Assembly: GCF_050589845.1 (NCBI RefSeq)
Contig: NZ_JBNGPA010000008.1
Location: 171,952 to 235,951 of the forward strand
Length of the DNA: 64,000 bases
Origin: Carboxylicivirga agarovorans
Lineage (GTDB): Bacteria; Bacteroidota; Bacteroidia; Bacteroidales; Marinilabiliaceae
Reading direction: 5' to 3'
Shown: piece after piece, positions 39,666 to 48,745 of the stretch
Layout: each line of letters starts with the position of its first letter
Position numbering within the stretch: position 1 is the stretch's first letter
The notes under the pieces: model-generated
The model's input: the letters and a program-made list of their open reading frames with translations, nothing else
The model's database searches: none
What the model was told of the DNA's origin: nothing
Position numbers and translations under genes: made by a program

Positions 39666-40906
39666 CTCTCTCTTCTCTCTTCAGCCCTTTCCTTCATCTT
39701 TGCAAACTGCTTTATCCGTTTTTCTTTGAGAATCTCATATGTCTTGCGGGCTTCTTTTGCTTCCTTTTTCAAGCCAAGTTTATCGGCTGTTAAGGCAATG
39801 TATCCGTAAATATTATAGTCCCTGAACTCTTTCTTCCTTTCCTCCTGCAATTCTTTGTACCTCTTCAAAATGATGGCCAATAAATGTTTATCATCACATT
39901 CCTGAACGATGTATGCAAAAATGTCGAGACAGCCATTCCTGGCATATGGGAACTTAAATCCCACAGCGGCATTCATGGCGTAGTAAGCCTTCTCCCACTG
40001 TTCGTTTTTCAGCAATTCATAAATATATACCAGGGAATGAATGTACTCCAGATTCTGGAGTGACCTCAGGGATTTGAGGTTTGACTTCACCAATGCAAGT
40101 TTGTCATCATCAATGGGCAAAACATAGCTGAATTCCTTTTCCTGCACCCTTACACTGAACAGACTCTTCATTTCAGCATACACACAGTATTTAATTCTAT
40201 TTTCAAGACTGATTTTGTCAACATATGGCAGTTTATAGAACCTATACCTGTTTTGTATGATATATTGTACATAGCCATAGTTAAGCTTATCGATGTATTT
40301 ACTGTAGAGTTCCCAGCATTCCTTATCCGTTAATTTAAAATCTTCACCACCGTTTCTGAACAGCTCATCAAGCACATCGTACACTTGTTGATCCCTGGCA
40401 CCATCACCCAGAGCAGCAGCATAGCTTAACATAAATTCCTGGTCCCTTTCCCCGCTGTCATAGCGTTTTTGTAAACTTACCAAACCTTGATTGTTCAGAC
40501 CCTTTTGAGCTTCTGCAATCAGCACATCAGCAGTTTTATAACCCACCACATTGTGAACCACCTGACCTGTATTGGGATTGATATAAAGTAAGGTCGGATA
40601 GCCCCTTACCTCACCCTTGTACTCTTTATTGAAAGCTATGCCATTGGGTTCTTCCATATCGTACTTGACATTAATAAAGTGTTGATTATAAAATTCTCCA
40701 ATAGCTTTTTGCGGAAAAACGTTTTCATTTAATTTCCTGCATGGCCCACACCATTTGGTATAGCAATCCACAAAAATGTATTTATCCATTTCCCTGGCTT
40801 TCTTAATGACCTTGTCCCACTTTGGATTAAGGGTAAATTCTATTCCCTGGCTTCGGGCTGTTTGAGCCGCAATAAAAACAGTTAGTGCAATGATTAAGAA
40901 TCTCAT
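39662..40906 (-). CDS. Exported thioredoxin-fold protein, paralogue 1
   Basis: The 414 residues comprise a signal peptide (to QTARS), a thioredoxin domain (about 22-140) with the active site CGPC at residues 53-56 in CYTKWCGPCRKLN and the cis-proline GYPTLLYINP, and about 270 mostly helical residues without a named domain. It is expected to reduce or exchange disulfides in the periplasm. It ends with an unusual charged ERAEERRER that borders the deleted gene at 39468. It is one of three similar proteins in the cluster (also 43689 and 45213). Confidence 0.9.
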   Translation of the reverse strand: MRFLIIALTVFIAAQTARSQGIEFTLNPKWDKVIKKAREMDKYIFVDCYTKWCGPCRKLNENVFPQKAIGEFYNQHFINVKYDMEEPNGIAFNKEYKGEVRGYPTLLYINPNTGQVVHNVVGYKTADVLIAEAQKGLNNQGLVSLQKRYDSGERDQEFMLSYAAALGDGARDQQVYDVLDELFRNGGEDFKLTDKECWELYSKYIDKLNYGYVQYIIQNRYRFYKLPYVDKISLENRIKYCVYAEMKSLFSVRVQEKEFSYVLPIDDDKLALVKSNLKSLRSLQNLEYIHSLVYIYELLKNEQWEKAYYAMNAAVGFKFPYARNGCLDIFAYIVQECDDKHLLAIILKRYKELQEERKKEFRDYNIYGYIALTADKLGLKKEAKEARKTYEILKEKRIKQFAKMKERAEERRER

Positions 40907-40964
40907 CAGTATGTATTTTTTAATAATGAATTATTGTATTTAGTCATCAGCCTTAGCAGGGTGA

Positions 40965-43670
40965 TCAATTAATTAAAGTGACTGAAGGCTGTGCAAGCAT
41001 GTTTTGCACAAAGTCATTTAGCTCCCGGGAGCTAATACTTTCTATGGTGCTTTTTACCTCTTTATCGGCCCATAAACGCCCCTTGGTTTTAAGCTGGTAG
41101 TTGAAGAAATCCAGTCGCTCCTTTTCGGCATTCCATGAATCGAGGTAGCGGTTCCACTCTCTGTTTTTCAGGCCTCTCAGCTCCTCCTCATGGATACCAT
41201 TCTCTTTGACATCGTCACAAATCCGGTTTAATACCTGTAAGGATTGATCTCTTAGTTCGGGCACTATTTTATAGCGGATACTTGTTGTGGTAAAGGCATG
41301 CGGCTCCTTTCCTGAGTATGAACTGCTACCCCAGGCGTATACCAGGCCTTCTTCGTTGCGCAGTATGCGCAGACACTGGCGGTTCATGTACTCTTCAAAC
41401 ATACCATTGAGCAGGTAATTTTTCAGGCTCCACTCAGCTTGATGCATTTTATAAAGGCGATTGACATTCAAGGTTTTCGCTCTTGCCTTTTCTGATTTTA
41501 TTATCATATTCGACTCCGGCAACCATGATTGCCCCTGACCTGCAGATAGTGTCCCTTTAACAGGAATACTCCCCATCCACGATATCATTTTTTCTATATC
41601 TGTTTCTCCCTGAATACATATAGTTGTATTCGCAGGGTTATTAAGCCTGTTGAAATAGTCCTCAAGCTCTTTTTTTGAAAGTATCTTTCTGTCTCCCGGT
41701 GCAGGTGTTGGAAGAACTTCTGAACCAGTCATAAAAAAATAGTATGTATTCTTATTCGGCTTTATATCAGCCTTGTCATTAAAGCGATCAAGATTCTTTT
41801 GGTACTCGAAATCGCTAATACCAATGCCTTTATAATACAGGTTTAGGTAAGGCCATAAGAAGCTTGTGTTATCCAAGCTCCAATTAATTTTACAAGTTAT
41901 CGTTCTTTCTCCTAACCGAGGATGAATACCACTATGTAATCCCCAATCGAATAGTTGCTTATCCAAAAACTCCTTATCCACCCCTGACACACTATCAATG
42001 TTTACAGTCGAAAACAGACGCATAAACTCCCTGTATTGAGCTGGAACATGCTGAATACCGTTGTCGATGCTTATCAAAAGTGATTTCTCGCGGCTATTTC
42101 TCAGCCACACCAATTTCATCCCATTAGATAAGGTGTATGTATATACTCCGTTTTCCAGTATTTTTTCATTTAATACATATGATGTATATTCTTTAGAAGC
42201 TTTTACCGGTAACATTTTCCTGTTTTTGGGTTCCGGACGTTTAAAACGTATCTTTTGGGGAACACCTAATTCAACGTTTGCTTCCGGTTTGTTGCTTGAT
42301 GAATCCAGCACCTTCAGCATTTTCGATTCCCATGCCTTTCCGTAATCCGGAAATTCGGCCACCATGCCCAATGTTTGGTTAAAGATGGTAATAGCAGCTT
42401 CTTTAATATCAGCAGGGTTAAGTGATGTACCCTCATTATTTACCAGCTTCTTAAAATACTTCGGTTGCGTAAAGGGCCTGTCATGGGTAAAAAAGCGGAA
42501 TACATTGGATAAGACCGTATTAAGCACTGGTACTGTATCAATTTTCATGGCATTAGTATAAACAGACGGATACTCTTTCCAAACCTGGTCTATTAATCGC
42601 TGATCCGCACCTTTGTACTTCAGGTGTGATATGGTGTTGCCAATGGTTTCTAACTTTGTGCGAAAATCAGCCGAGTCCTTACAAGTAAAACTAACAACAA
42701 TGCCTGGATTGATACCATGTCCGATATTTACTTTAAAATCCCGTTTTTGCTCAAGCGCGCCTTTCAATAAATTACCTGTCATCTCATGCGCCAAGGATTT
42801 GTGCAGATCTTCCTTATTTCTTACTCCTGAGCGTTGATAACGATAGTTGACTGTTGCATTGATCTTGTTTGTATTGTGACGAGAAGCATATAAATCGATA
42901 TTGCTTTCGTTTATTGGTAAAAAAGCTTTTGGTAATGCCGAATCAACCACACACCTGGTATGCGAGAAAGCTTTAATGAGCTGTTGTTCCATCTGATCAA
43001 GCGGTTCATTTCCGGCCATAACCAAGGCAATGTTTTCAGGACGGTACCATTTACGGTAAAATTGATTCAGCTTTTCTCCTGTAATAGCAGCAATCTGTGC
43101 CGAGTCGCCTAATGTTCGGTGATGCTCAAAATAGCCTCCTGAATAATTTTTATTTGGTGAATTGGCGTAGGATGTCTCAGTTTCTTTCAATATAACCTGG
43201 CGCTCTATTTCGATGGCTTCCTCATTAAAAACCATTCCGGAAATCACCCCGTTGATGAAATTGATCATTTCGCCCTGCGTTTCATCATCTCCTATGGGGT
43301 AAATAAATTTATATACCGTAGTATATTCACTGGTAAACGCTTGCCAGTCGTTATAAATATTCAGGCCCCCACGATTAACAAAATCGAGGGTCTTATCTTT
43401 ACCATTATACCCCGGCACCGATTTAAAACACATGTGTTCCAGAAAGTGAGCACAACCTATTTCATCCTGTGTTTCGTATAAACTACCTGTATTGACAACC
43501 ATGCCCAATGATGCTTTGCCTTTGACCCATGGTGTTTTTAAAACATAGTATTTAATTCCATTGGGCAAAATACCTTCTGCTCCATTGTTTATAACCGGGT
43601 AATCATTGCTTTTCCGGCACGATACCAGACCTAATGCTAAAAGACCAAATAATACTATCAACTGCTTCAT
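40965..43670 (-). CDS. M16-family zinc metallopeptidase lipoprotein, copy B
   Basis: The start at 43670 gives a lipoprotein signal with LGLVSC (Cys18); the ATG at 43679 adds three residues. The 901-residue protein keeps HFLEH at residues 75-79 and Glu156 in EAIEIERQV, so the zinc site appears intact. The second half is more divergent than in copy A. Lipid attachment suggests it is held at the outer membrane. It is sandwiched between thioredoxin paralogues 1 and 2 with gaps of 58 and about 18 bases, indicating one operon. Confidence 0.92.
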   Translation of the reverse strand: MKQLIVLFGLLALGLVSCRKSNDYPVINNGAEGILPNGIKYYVLKTPWVKGKASLGMVVNTGSLYETQDEIGCAHFLEHMCFKSVPGYNGKDKTLDFVNRGGLNIYNDWQAFTSEYTTVYKFIYPIGDDETQGEMINFINGVISGMVFNEEAIEIERQVILKETETSYANSPNKNYSGGYFEHHRTLGDSAQIAAITGEKLNQFYRKWYRPENIALVMAGNEPLDQMEQQLIKAFSHTRCVVDSALPKAFLPINESNIDLYASRHNTNKINATVNYRYQRSGVRNKEDLHKSLAHEMTGNLLKGALEQKRDFKVNIGHGINPGIVVSFTCKDSADFRTKLETIGNTISHLKYKGADQRLIDQVWKEYPSVYTNAMKIDTVPVLNTVLSNVFRFFTHDRPFTQPKYFKKLVNNEGTSLNPADIKEAAITIFNQTLGMVAEFPDYGKAWESKMLKVLDSSSNKPEANVELGVPQKIRFKRPEPKNRKMLPVKASKEYTSYVLNEKILENGVYTYTLSNGMKLVWLRNSREKSLLISIDNGIQHVPAQYREFMRLFSTVNIDSVSGVDKEFLDKQLFDWGLHSGIHPRLGERTITCKINWSLDNTSFLWPYLNLYYKGIGISDFEYQKNLDRFNDKADIKPNKNTYYFFMTGSEVLPTPAPGDRKILSKKELEDYFNRLNNPANTTICIQGETDIEKMISWMGSIPVKGTLSAGQGQSWLPESNMIIKSEKARAKTLNVNRLYKMHQAEWSLKNYLLNGMFEEYMNRQCLRILRNEEGLVYAWGSSSYSGKEPHAFTTTSIRYKIVPELRDQSLQVLNRICDDVKENGIHEEELRGLKNREWNRYLDSWNAEKERLDFFNYQLKTKGRLWADKEVKSTIESISSRELNDFVQNMLAQPSVTLIN

Positions 43671-43688
43671 TGTGATCATTTTTTTGAA

Positions 43689-44987
43689 TTACAAAACAAT
43701 GGTTTTACCGGCCTTCATATCACTCAGCTGGTTTTGATACACCTCTTTTCGTTTATCATTTGTATTTAACTGAATCGACTTTTCCTTTAGCTCAATGCCC
43801 TGCTTTCTATCGCCATACAGATACATAACATTGGCATAAAAATCGATGTTGGTGGCCTCATCGGGCATAAGGTCATAAACAGTATATGCCCATTTAAGTA
43901 TCAGCTCTTTTTCATGGTCACTTTCAATGTATCGTGCAAATTCAGTGGCCATTCTCATAAGGTCTTGCGACTTGCGTGCGGCAGCTGTAATAATGATTCT
44001 TCCATTGGAAGCGCCATTAATAACTGTTCTTGCATTATATGTACTTTTTAAATGGGCAATGTCTAAGCTGTTGTAGAACCTCTCAATAACAGGCAGCTGA
44101 AGTGCCTTATAGGCTGCGCCATTTCCTGTCTGGTAATAATAACTAGTTAGTAACTGCTGGGCTTTACCTTCTTTTTTGCTTCCTCTTTCAAGAATGACAT
44201 CTATTAAAGCAGAGTCCTTTTCCTGCACTGCATATTCAAAAGTTTGTTGCTCCAGTTGCTTTGACAAAGATTGATAGGTCTGACGAATATCTTTACGTAC
44301 CACCTGTCGCCAGTTATCACTTAAGAAGTTTTCCTGAATAATACGATCTGCTTTACCTCCGTAGATAATGGCCTTGGCATGTTTCGCCAATAATAAAGCC
44401 ATTTCCTTGTCTGACCCCTGCATTGTGGTTTGTATACTCAAGTAATGTTCTAACACTGGCGTATAATTAACTGCGCGTGTTTCATGTAACTTATCCAGGT
44501 ACAGTGCGACCAACTCTTCATTGTCCTTTTCCAGTTTGTAACGTTCGGCAAGCCGCCCAATATTGTTGGGGTCGTCGGCATATTCCTTGGCTTGTTTCAC
44601 AAGCTTCATAAAAGCATCAACTGACTTTGAGCCCTTCTCGCGTAATAAGACCACTCCTTTTGAGTCGAGAAACACGTAACCGGGAAGCCCCACAATGGCA
44701 TATTTCTTTTGTATGTCAGGGCCATTGCCTCTTTCAACATCTATTTTTATGGCAATCAAATGCTCATCAAAATATTGTCCAACTTGTTCATCCAGAAATG
44801 TATTTTTTTCCATCCATTTACAAGGGGCACACCAGGTGGTATAGGCATCAATAAATAATATCTTACCACTTTCTTGTGCTTTATTAAAGGCAGCATTAAA
44901 ACCATCTTTTTCGAAGCTGATGCCCTGACTAATGCTTAATTGCGTTACTGCAAATAACAGTATCGCCAGCGTTATTGTATTTTTCAT
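43689..44987 (-). CDS. Exported thioredoxin-fold protein, paralogue 2
   Basis: The ATG at 44987 is selected because it opens a signal peptide (MKNTITLAILLFAV, to SISQ); the frame stays open upstream to 45128 without any export signal. The 432-residue protein has a thioredoxin domain with CAPC at residues 53-56 (TTWCAPCKWMEKN) and cis-proline GLPGYVFLDS, then a long helical region with tetratricopeptide-like spacing. CAPC is a less common active site than CGPC. It is cotranscribed with M16 copy B downstream. Confidence 0.9.
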   Translation of the reverse strand: MKNTITLAILLFAVTQLSISQGISFEKDGFNAAFNKAQESGKILFIDAYTTWCAPCKWMEKNTFLDEQVGQYFDEHLIAIKIDVERGNGPDIQKKYAIVGLPGYVFLDSKGVVLLREKGSKSVDAFMKLVKQAKEYADDPNNIGRLAERYKLEKDNEELVALYLDKLHETRAVNYTPVLEHYLSIQTTMQGSDKEMALLLAKHAKAIIYGGKADRIIQENFLSDNWRQVVRKDIRQTYQSLSKQLEQQTFEYAVQEKDSALIDVILERGSKKEGKAQQLLTSYYYQTGNGAAYKALQLPVIERFYNSLDIAHLKSTYNARTVINGASNGRIIITAAARKSQDLMRMATEFARYIESDHEKELILKWAYTVYDLMPDEATNIDFYANVMYLYGDRKQGIELKEKSIQLNTNDKRKEVYQNQLSDMKAGKTIVL

Positions 44988-45212
44988 CGTTTGTTTATTA
45001 AACCATTTTATAAGCCGGCCAACGGCAAGCAGGGAGAAGTTTTTGGTATTAAACCAATTCCATTCACCATTATGCGACTGCCTGTTCGGTATCTGACTCC
45101 ATGCATTTAAACACCCACCCAATGACAAAAAGGCACTGGATGGGCTGGGGAATCACTACGACATCATCCCTTGCCGAGATATGAACGACACCATAGCGAG
45201 GATTCTGTTTAT

Positions 45213-46541
45213 TTATAATGCTTGTCGCATTTGTTCAAGTTCTGTTTTTACCACTTTCCTGCCTCTGTCATTGGAGGACATCATATTTAAAGCTGCCTCT
45301 TTTAAAGCAATGGCCTCATGGTAGTGCTTCCGTACAAACAAAACATCTGCTTCAAACGACGGTAAACGAAAATCATTTGGCATTAACTGCTTTCCATAAT
45401 CTATCCAAGGGGCGGTTGCCTTACAGTCTTTCTTGGAGCGACATGCTGAAAGGTATGACTTTGCTACCTTTAGCAGTATGGAGGTAATCTGCTCGGCATT
45501 AGCGTAACGTAAACGCTTTTTCTGTGCTTCTATAATGTAACTGCCCGCCTGACTTTTGTTTTTTTCGCAAAAGGCATCGTAGGCCGCTTTATCTTTGGCT
45601 TGTATATCTTTTACCGACCGGGTGTTTAGCAATTCATTTAAATATAATCTGGCCTGCTTTTTAAGAGCTTTTGATTCTCCTTTCAACTCCAGCAACTCAA
45701 TGGTCCAATAATCATTATTTATTAAGCCATCGCTATTCGGATTTTGTCTATTCCAACGCTCCATAAATAACTCATAGGTCTTACTATCATTATTTGCGAG
45801 TGCGTACTGCCTTGTGCGCATTATCATATCCTTCTTCAGTTGTTTGAGTGTCTCCTCTTCACGCCGGGTGGCAATGTCAAAAAACTCATCGTAATTAGCA
45901 TCCAAAATGCGCTCTGCCTCACCTCCACAAATGAGGAACCTCCTGTTGTTAAGTAAAAACTCCATCATCTCGAAATAGCTTTCCTTCATGTCCTTTTGTA
46001 CTTTGAGGTAGTCGTTAATAGCATCATAAGGTGCTTCCTTTTGTTGCTTTTGTACCTGAATGTATCGCTTAAGGAACTCTGGATCACTTTTTCCTGCTGC
46101 ATAATTCTTTTTCAACTCCAGAAAACTGTTCGGGTCACTAATTGCATCCATTGCATATTGTGCTTCGCTAAGCAACTCATCAGCACTAATAGCACCTACC
46201 ACACGGTGTAAAACTTCTCCCTGGGGGTTAAAAAACAGCAAGGAAGGGTAAGCATTCACCTTATTTTTGCGAGCCAGCTCTTTCCCTTCTGCTTCAGCAT
46301 CCATCTTAATACTCACAAAATGCCGATTAAAAAACTCTCCAACCTGCTTTTGAGTAAAAACATGCTTGCTTAAGGACTTGCAAGGTCCACACCATTGGGT
46401 GTAGAAATCGATAAAGACGAGTTTATCCTGTTCTTCTGCCTTAGCAAGGGTTTCTTTAAATTCTCCCTTGGTGAACTTTATACCCTGGGCACTTATGCTA
46501 ATAGCAATTAAACAAAGGGCTACTGTTGTTAGTGATTTCAT
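45213..46541 (-). CDS. Exported thioredoxin-fold protein, paralogue 3
   Basis: The 442-residue protein has a signal peptide (to SISAQ), a thioredoxin domain with CGPC at residues 51-54 (YTQWCGPCKSLSK) and cis-proline AYPSLLFFNP, and a helical C-terminal region of about 300 residues like its two paralogues. It is the first gene of the thioredoxin/M16 group, and the 539-base gap before it suggests its own promoter. Reducing substrates or partner peptidases in the periplasm is inferred. Confidence 0.9.
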   Translation of the reverse strand: MKSLTTVALCLIAISISAQGIKFTKGEFKETLAKAEEQDKLVFIDFYTQWCGPCKSLSKHVFTQKQVGEFFNRHFVSIKMDAEAEGKELARKNKVNAYPSLLFFNPQGEVLHRVVGAISADELLSEAQYAMDAISDPNSFLELKKNYAAGKSDPEFLKRYIQVQKQQKEAPYDAINDYLKVQKDMKESYFEMMEFLLNNRRFLICGGEAERILDANYDEFFDIATRREEETLKQLKKDMIMRTRQYALANNDSKTYELFMERWNRQNPNSDGLINNDYWTIELLELKGESKALKKQARLYLNELLNTRSVKDIQAKDKAAYDAFCEKNKSQAGSYIIEAQKKRLRYANAEQITSILLKVAKSYLSACRSKKDCKATAPWIDYGKQLMPNDFRLPSFEADVLFVRKHYHEAIALKEAALNMMSSNDRGRKVVKTELEQMRQAL

Positions 46542-47080
46542 TTTTTCACAATTTGATGATACGCTTGTCGGCGCGACAAAGTATATCCTTCTATTTCTTT
46601 ACGTTTGATATTATGTCTACTGACTCACCCGAAGCCATTAAGACCCCGGGTAAGCAGTAGAAAACACTCCGACGCGATGAGCGACATAGAGGGTGAGATT
46701 TAGGTGATTAACATACCTGCCTGATGCTATTAGCTTTAATTCTAATGGGCACCATGACAAGCAAGCTCTATTTGTATGTGATCATTATGATATTGTTTGC
46801 TCTATAACACTGAATAAAATACTGAGAGTGAAGCTGGGTTTGATTTACTATCCTTGAAGCTTAGTGAATAAAAAGATTGGACCCATCATTATTAGACGCT
46901 TTCTATTCCTCCACTTTGAAACACTCACCGCATCACTTCTATACACCAATATACAGGAGTAATAACGTGTGCAGAAAATCTACCATTCACAAATTTACAT
47001 GATCTTTCAGTGGCACTTAAAACAACGTTTCAATCAATACAAGCTACCTTTTGTTTTAATTTTTATTGTGCTACTTCGTG
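46542..47080. other. 539-base intergenic region, likely promoter of the thioredoxin/M16 group
   Basis: No gene is seen. An imperfect inverted repeat CTACTG..CACCC and CGGGT..CAGTAG spans 46617-46660, and a near -7 box (TATACTTTG) lies close to the start of the thioredoxin gene. Neither is strong. Confidence 0.45.
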
Positions 47081-48559
47081 TTATTCATAAATAAAAGAAT
47101 ACTCTTCATACAAATTATACTCTTCCGAGTAACTATTATAGTCTTTTAAAGAATTAATAGTCATATTACCATTGCTATCCGTAGCATAAGCGCCAATAAT
47201 TTCCGGAATTTGATCTACATATAAATCATGATTAAATCCAAACTCATCCTTATATTCCTGAACTTCTACTACTCCGTATTTCTGCATTAAAAGTATCTCC
47301 AAATCGAGATAGCGCGTATTGTAATCGGGATAAAACGGCGGCAAATACTTGTAATGTAACGGATTTGGTATGGGTGAATATTCAACGATAATCGATCGTG
47401 TTCTTAACAACCAGGAGTCGGCATGTAAAAATTCACCCGCTGCATTCTGTACATAAGGTAACTCCATAGCAATACCACCACGATGGGGATCCCTACGATA
47501 GGTTTTTACCCGTCCATCCTCGTGCCATTCCAATATTTCAACGTCATATTCTGACTCCTCATCCAGGTCGTAAACTTGGGTTAAGCGCTGTTTTTCATCA
47601 TATTCATAGGCCCACATCTCCCTTAGTTCAGTTGCATAATCGTCTTCAGGATCACCCCACCAGGATTCCACACGTTCAACCATATTAAATTCGTTATGGT
47701 AAAACTTATAAGTAATAGGTCTGTATAATTTACCTGTTGCAGTGTTACCAATAGTATACCCATAGATACTATCCAGTAAGTAGGGTTTATCAAAATTATA
47801 AGCCATATTAAACTCCCGACTTAAAGATTTTTCACCATACCATTCATTCAACCTGAATACCTTAACAGGTCTTTTCATATCAACCATAACTACCGATATT
47901 GATTGAGACCGTACTTCTTCTCGCTCATCTTCAAGTTCAATGGTTAAGGTGTAGTCTTGATTCTTGACCATAGGCTCATTGCAGACAAATGAATAATCAT
48001 ACAAGGCCGTATCTTTTTCAAAGAATCCCTGATCAATGGTTTTACCGTCAAATATAACTTTATATCGTTCCATATTGTAAAGGCCTGTTTCAAATTGGGC
48101 ACTCAATTCAAACACCTGACTTACCACACCCAAAGTACTTCCGCTTAAACCATTTATGCTAATAGTTGGCTCAGAAAAGCGCTTCACCTCAATTGAAAAG
48201 GCTTTATTATAGGTACGCAGATCATTGTCAATGATCTTCACGGTGTAATAAAGAGTTGAGTCAGAATCAGTAATAGCTGTTAAATCAACCTTGTACTCAA
48301 ACTGAAATATTTGCTGCCCATTGTAATCCGGCACTTCATCAATCACCTCGTAGGTAAGACCATTTAATATTTCTATTTTATTAACACCATTTGGCACTTT
48401 CATATCACCTTTTATGTAATAATGGTCAATAGTATCTCTTCGTACTGTTACACTCACATCAGAAGTAGTATCAAAACCCGGATCAGGAAAGGCCGGGTCT
48501 TCCTGACAAGCATATAGTATACCCAGTAATGCTATTGATATATAGATTATTTTTTTCAT
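47081..48559 (-). CDS. Surface lipoprotein of unknown function in SusCD locus
   Basis: The 492-residue protein has a lipoprotein signal (GILYAC, Cys18) and an N-terminal part of two Ig-like segments (for example IEILNGLTYEVIDEV and YYTVKIIDNDLRTYN). The C-terminal half has repeated short strands of YD/RHS-like character (KQRLTQVYDLDEESEYDVE). I recognise no named family. Its place after SusC, SusD and the Mx1-like gene suggests a surface accessory that binds the imported ligand, as in other SusCD loci. Confidence 0.7.
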   Translation of the reverse strand: MKKIIYISIALLGILYACQEDPAFPDPGFDTTSDVSVTVRRDTIDHYYIKGDMKVPNGVNKIEILNGLTYEVIDEVPDYNGQQIFQFEYKVDLTAITDSDSTLYYTVKIIDNDLRTYNKAFSIEVKRFSEPTISINGLSGSTLGVVSQVFELSAQFETGLYNMERYKVIFDGKTIDQGFFEKDTALYDYSFVCNEPMVKNQDYTLTIELEDEREEVRSQSISVVMVDMKRPVKVFRLNEWYGEKSLSREFNMAYNFDKPYLLDSIYGYTIGNTATGKLYRPITYKFYHNEFNMVERVESWWGDPEDDYATELREMWAYEYDEKQRLTQVYDLDEESEYDVEILEWHEDGRVKTYRRDPHRGGIAMELPYVQNAAGEFLHADSWLLRTRSIIVEYSPIPNPLHYKYLPPFYPDYNTRYLDLEILLMQKYGVVEVQEYKDEFGFNHDLYVDQIPEIIGAYATDSNGNMTINSLKDYNSYSEEYNLYEEYSFIYE

Positions 48560-48695
48560 TTTACATTATTTTTTGATTCATAGTAACCCGCCATTAACAG
48601 ATTACATCTTAAAAAAATCACATTGCTCGTTTAAGTTATTATCATCTTATTAATAGACGTTTGGTAATAACTACCAGCGCCAGTCTATAATATTC

Positions 48696-48724
48696 CCACG
48701 GTGTCACAAGAAAGAACACCGTGG
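48696..48724 (-). terminator. Intercistronic hairpin between two lipoprotein genes
   Basis: CCACGGTGT and ACACCGTGG form a perfect 9-bp stem with an 11-base loop. On the minus strand it is followed by GAATATTATAG rather than a T run, so attenuation or mRNA processing is as likely as termination. Confidence 0.45.
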
Positions 48725-48745
48725 ATTGCTATGAAGACTCAAACC

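Noticed and set aside
43671..43679. Longer start for M16 copy B
   Set aside because: The ATG at 43679 adds only three residues ahead of the lipoprotein signal, and either start is possible; the one giving the shorter signal was used.
46617..46660. Terminator between the two halves of the large cluster
   Set aside because: The inverted repeat is imperfect and has no T run on either strand.
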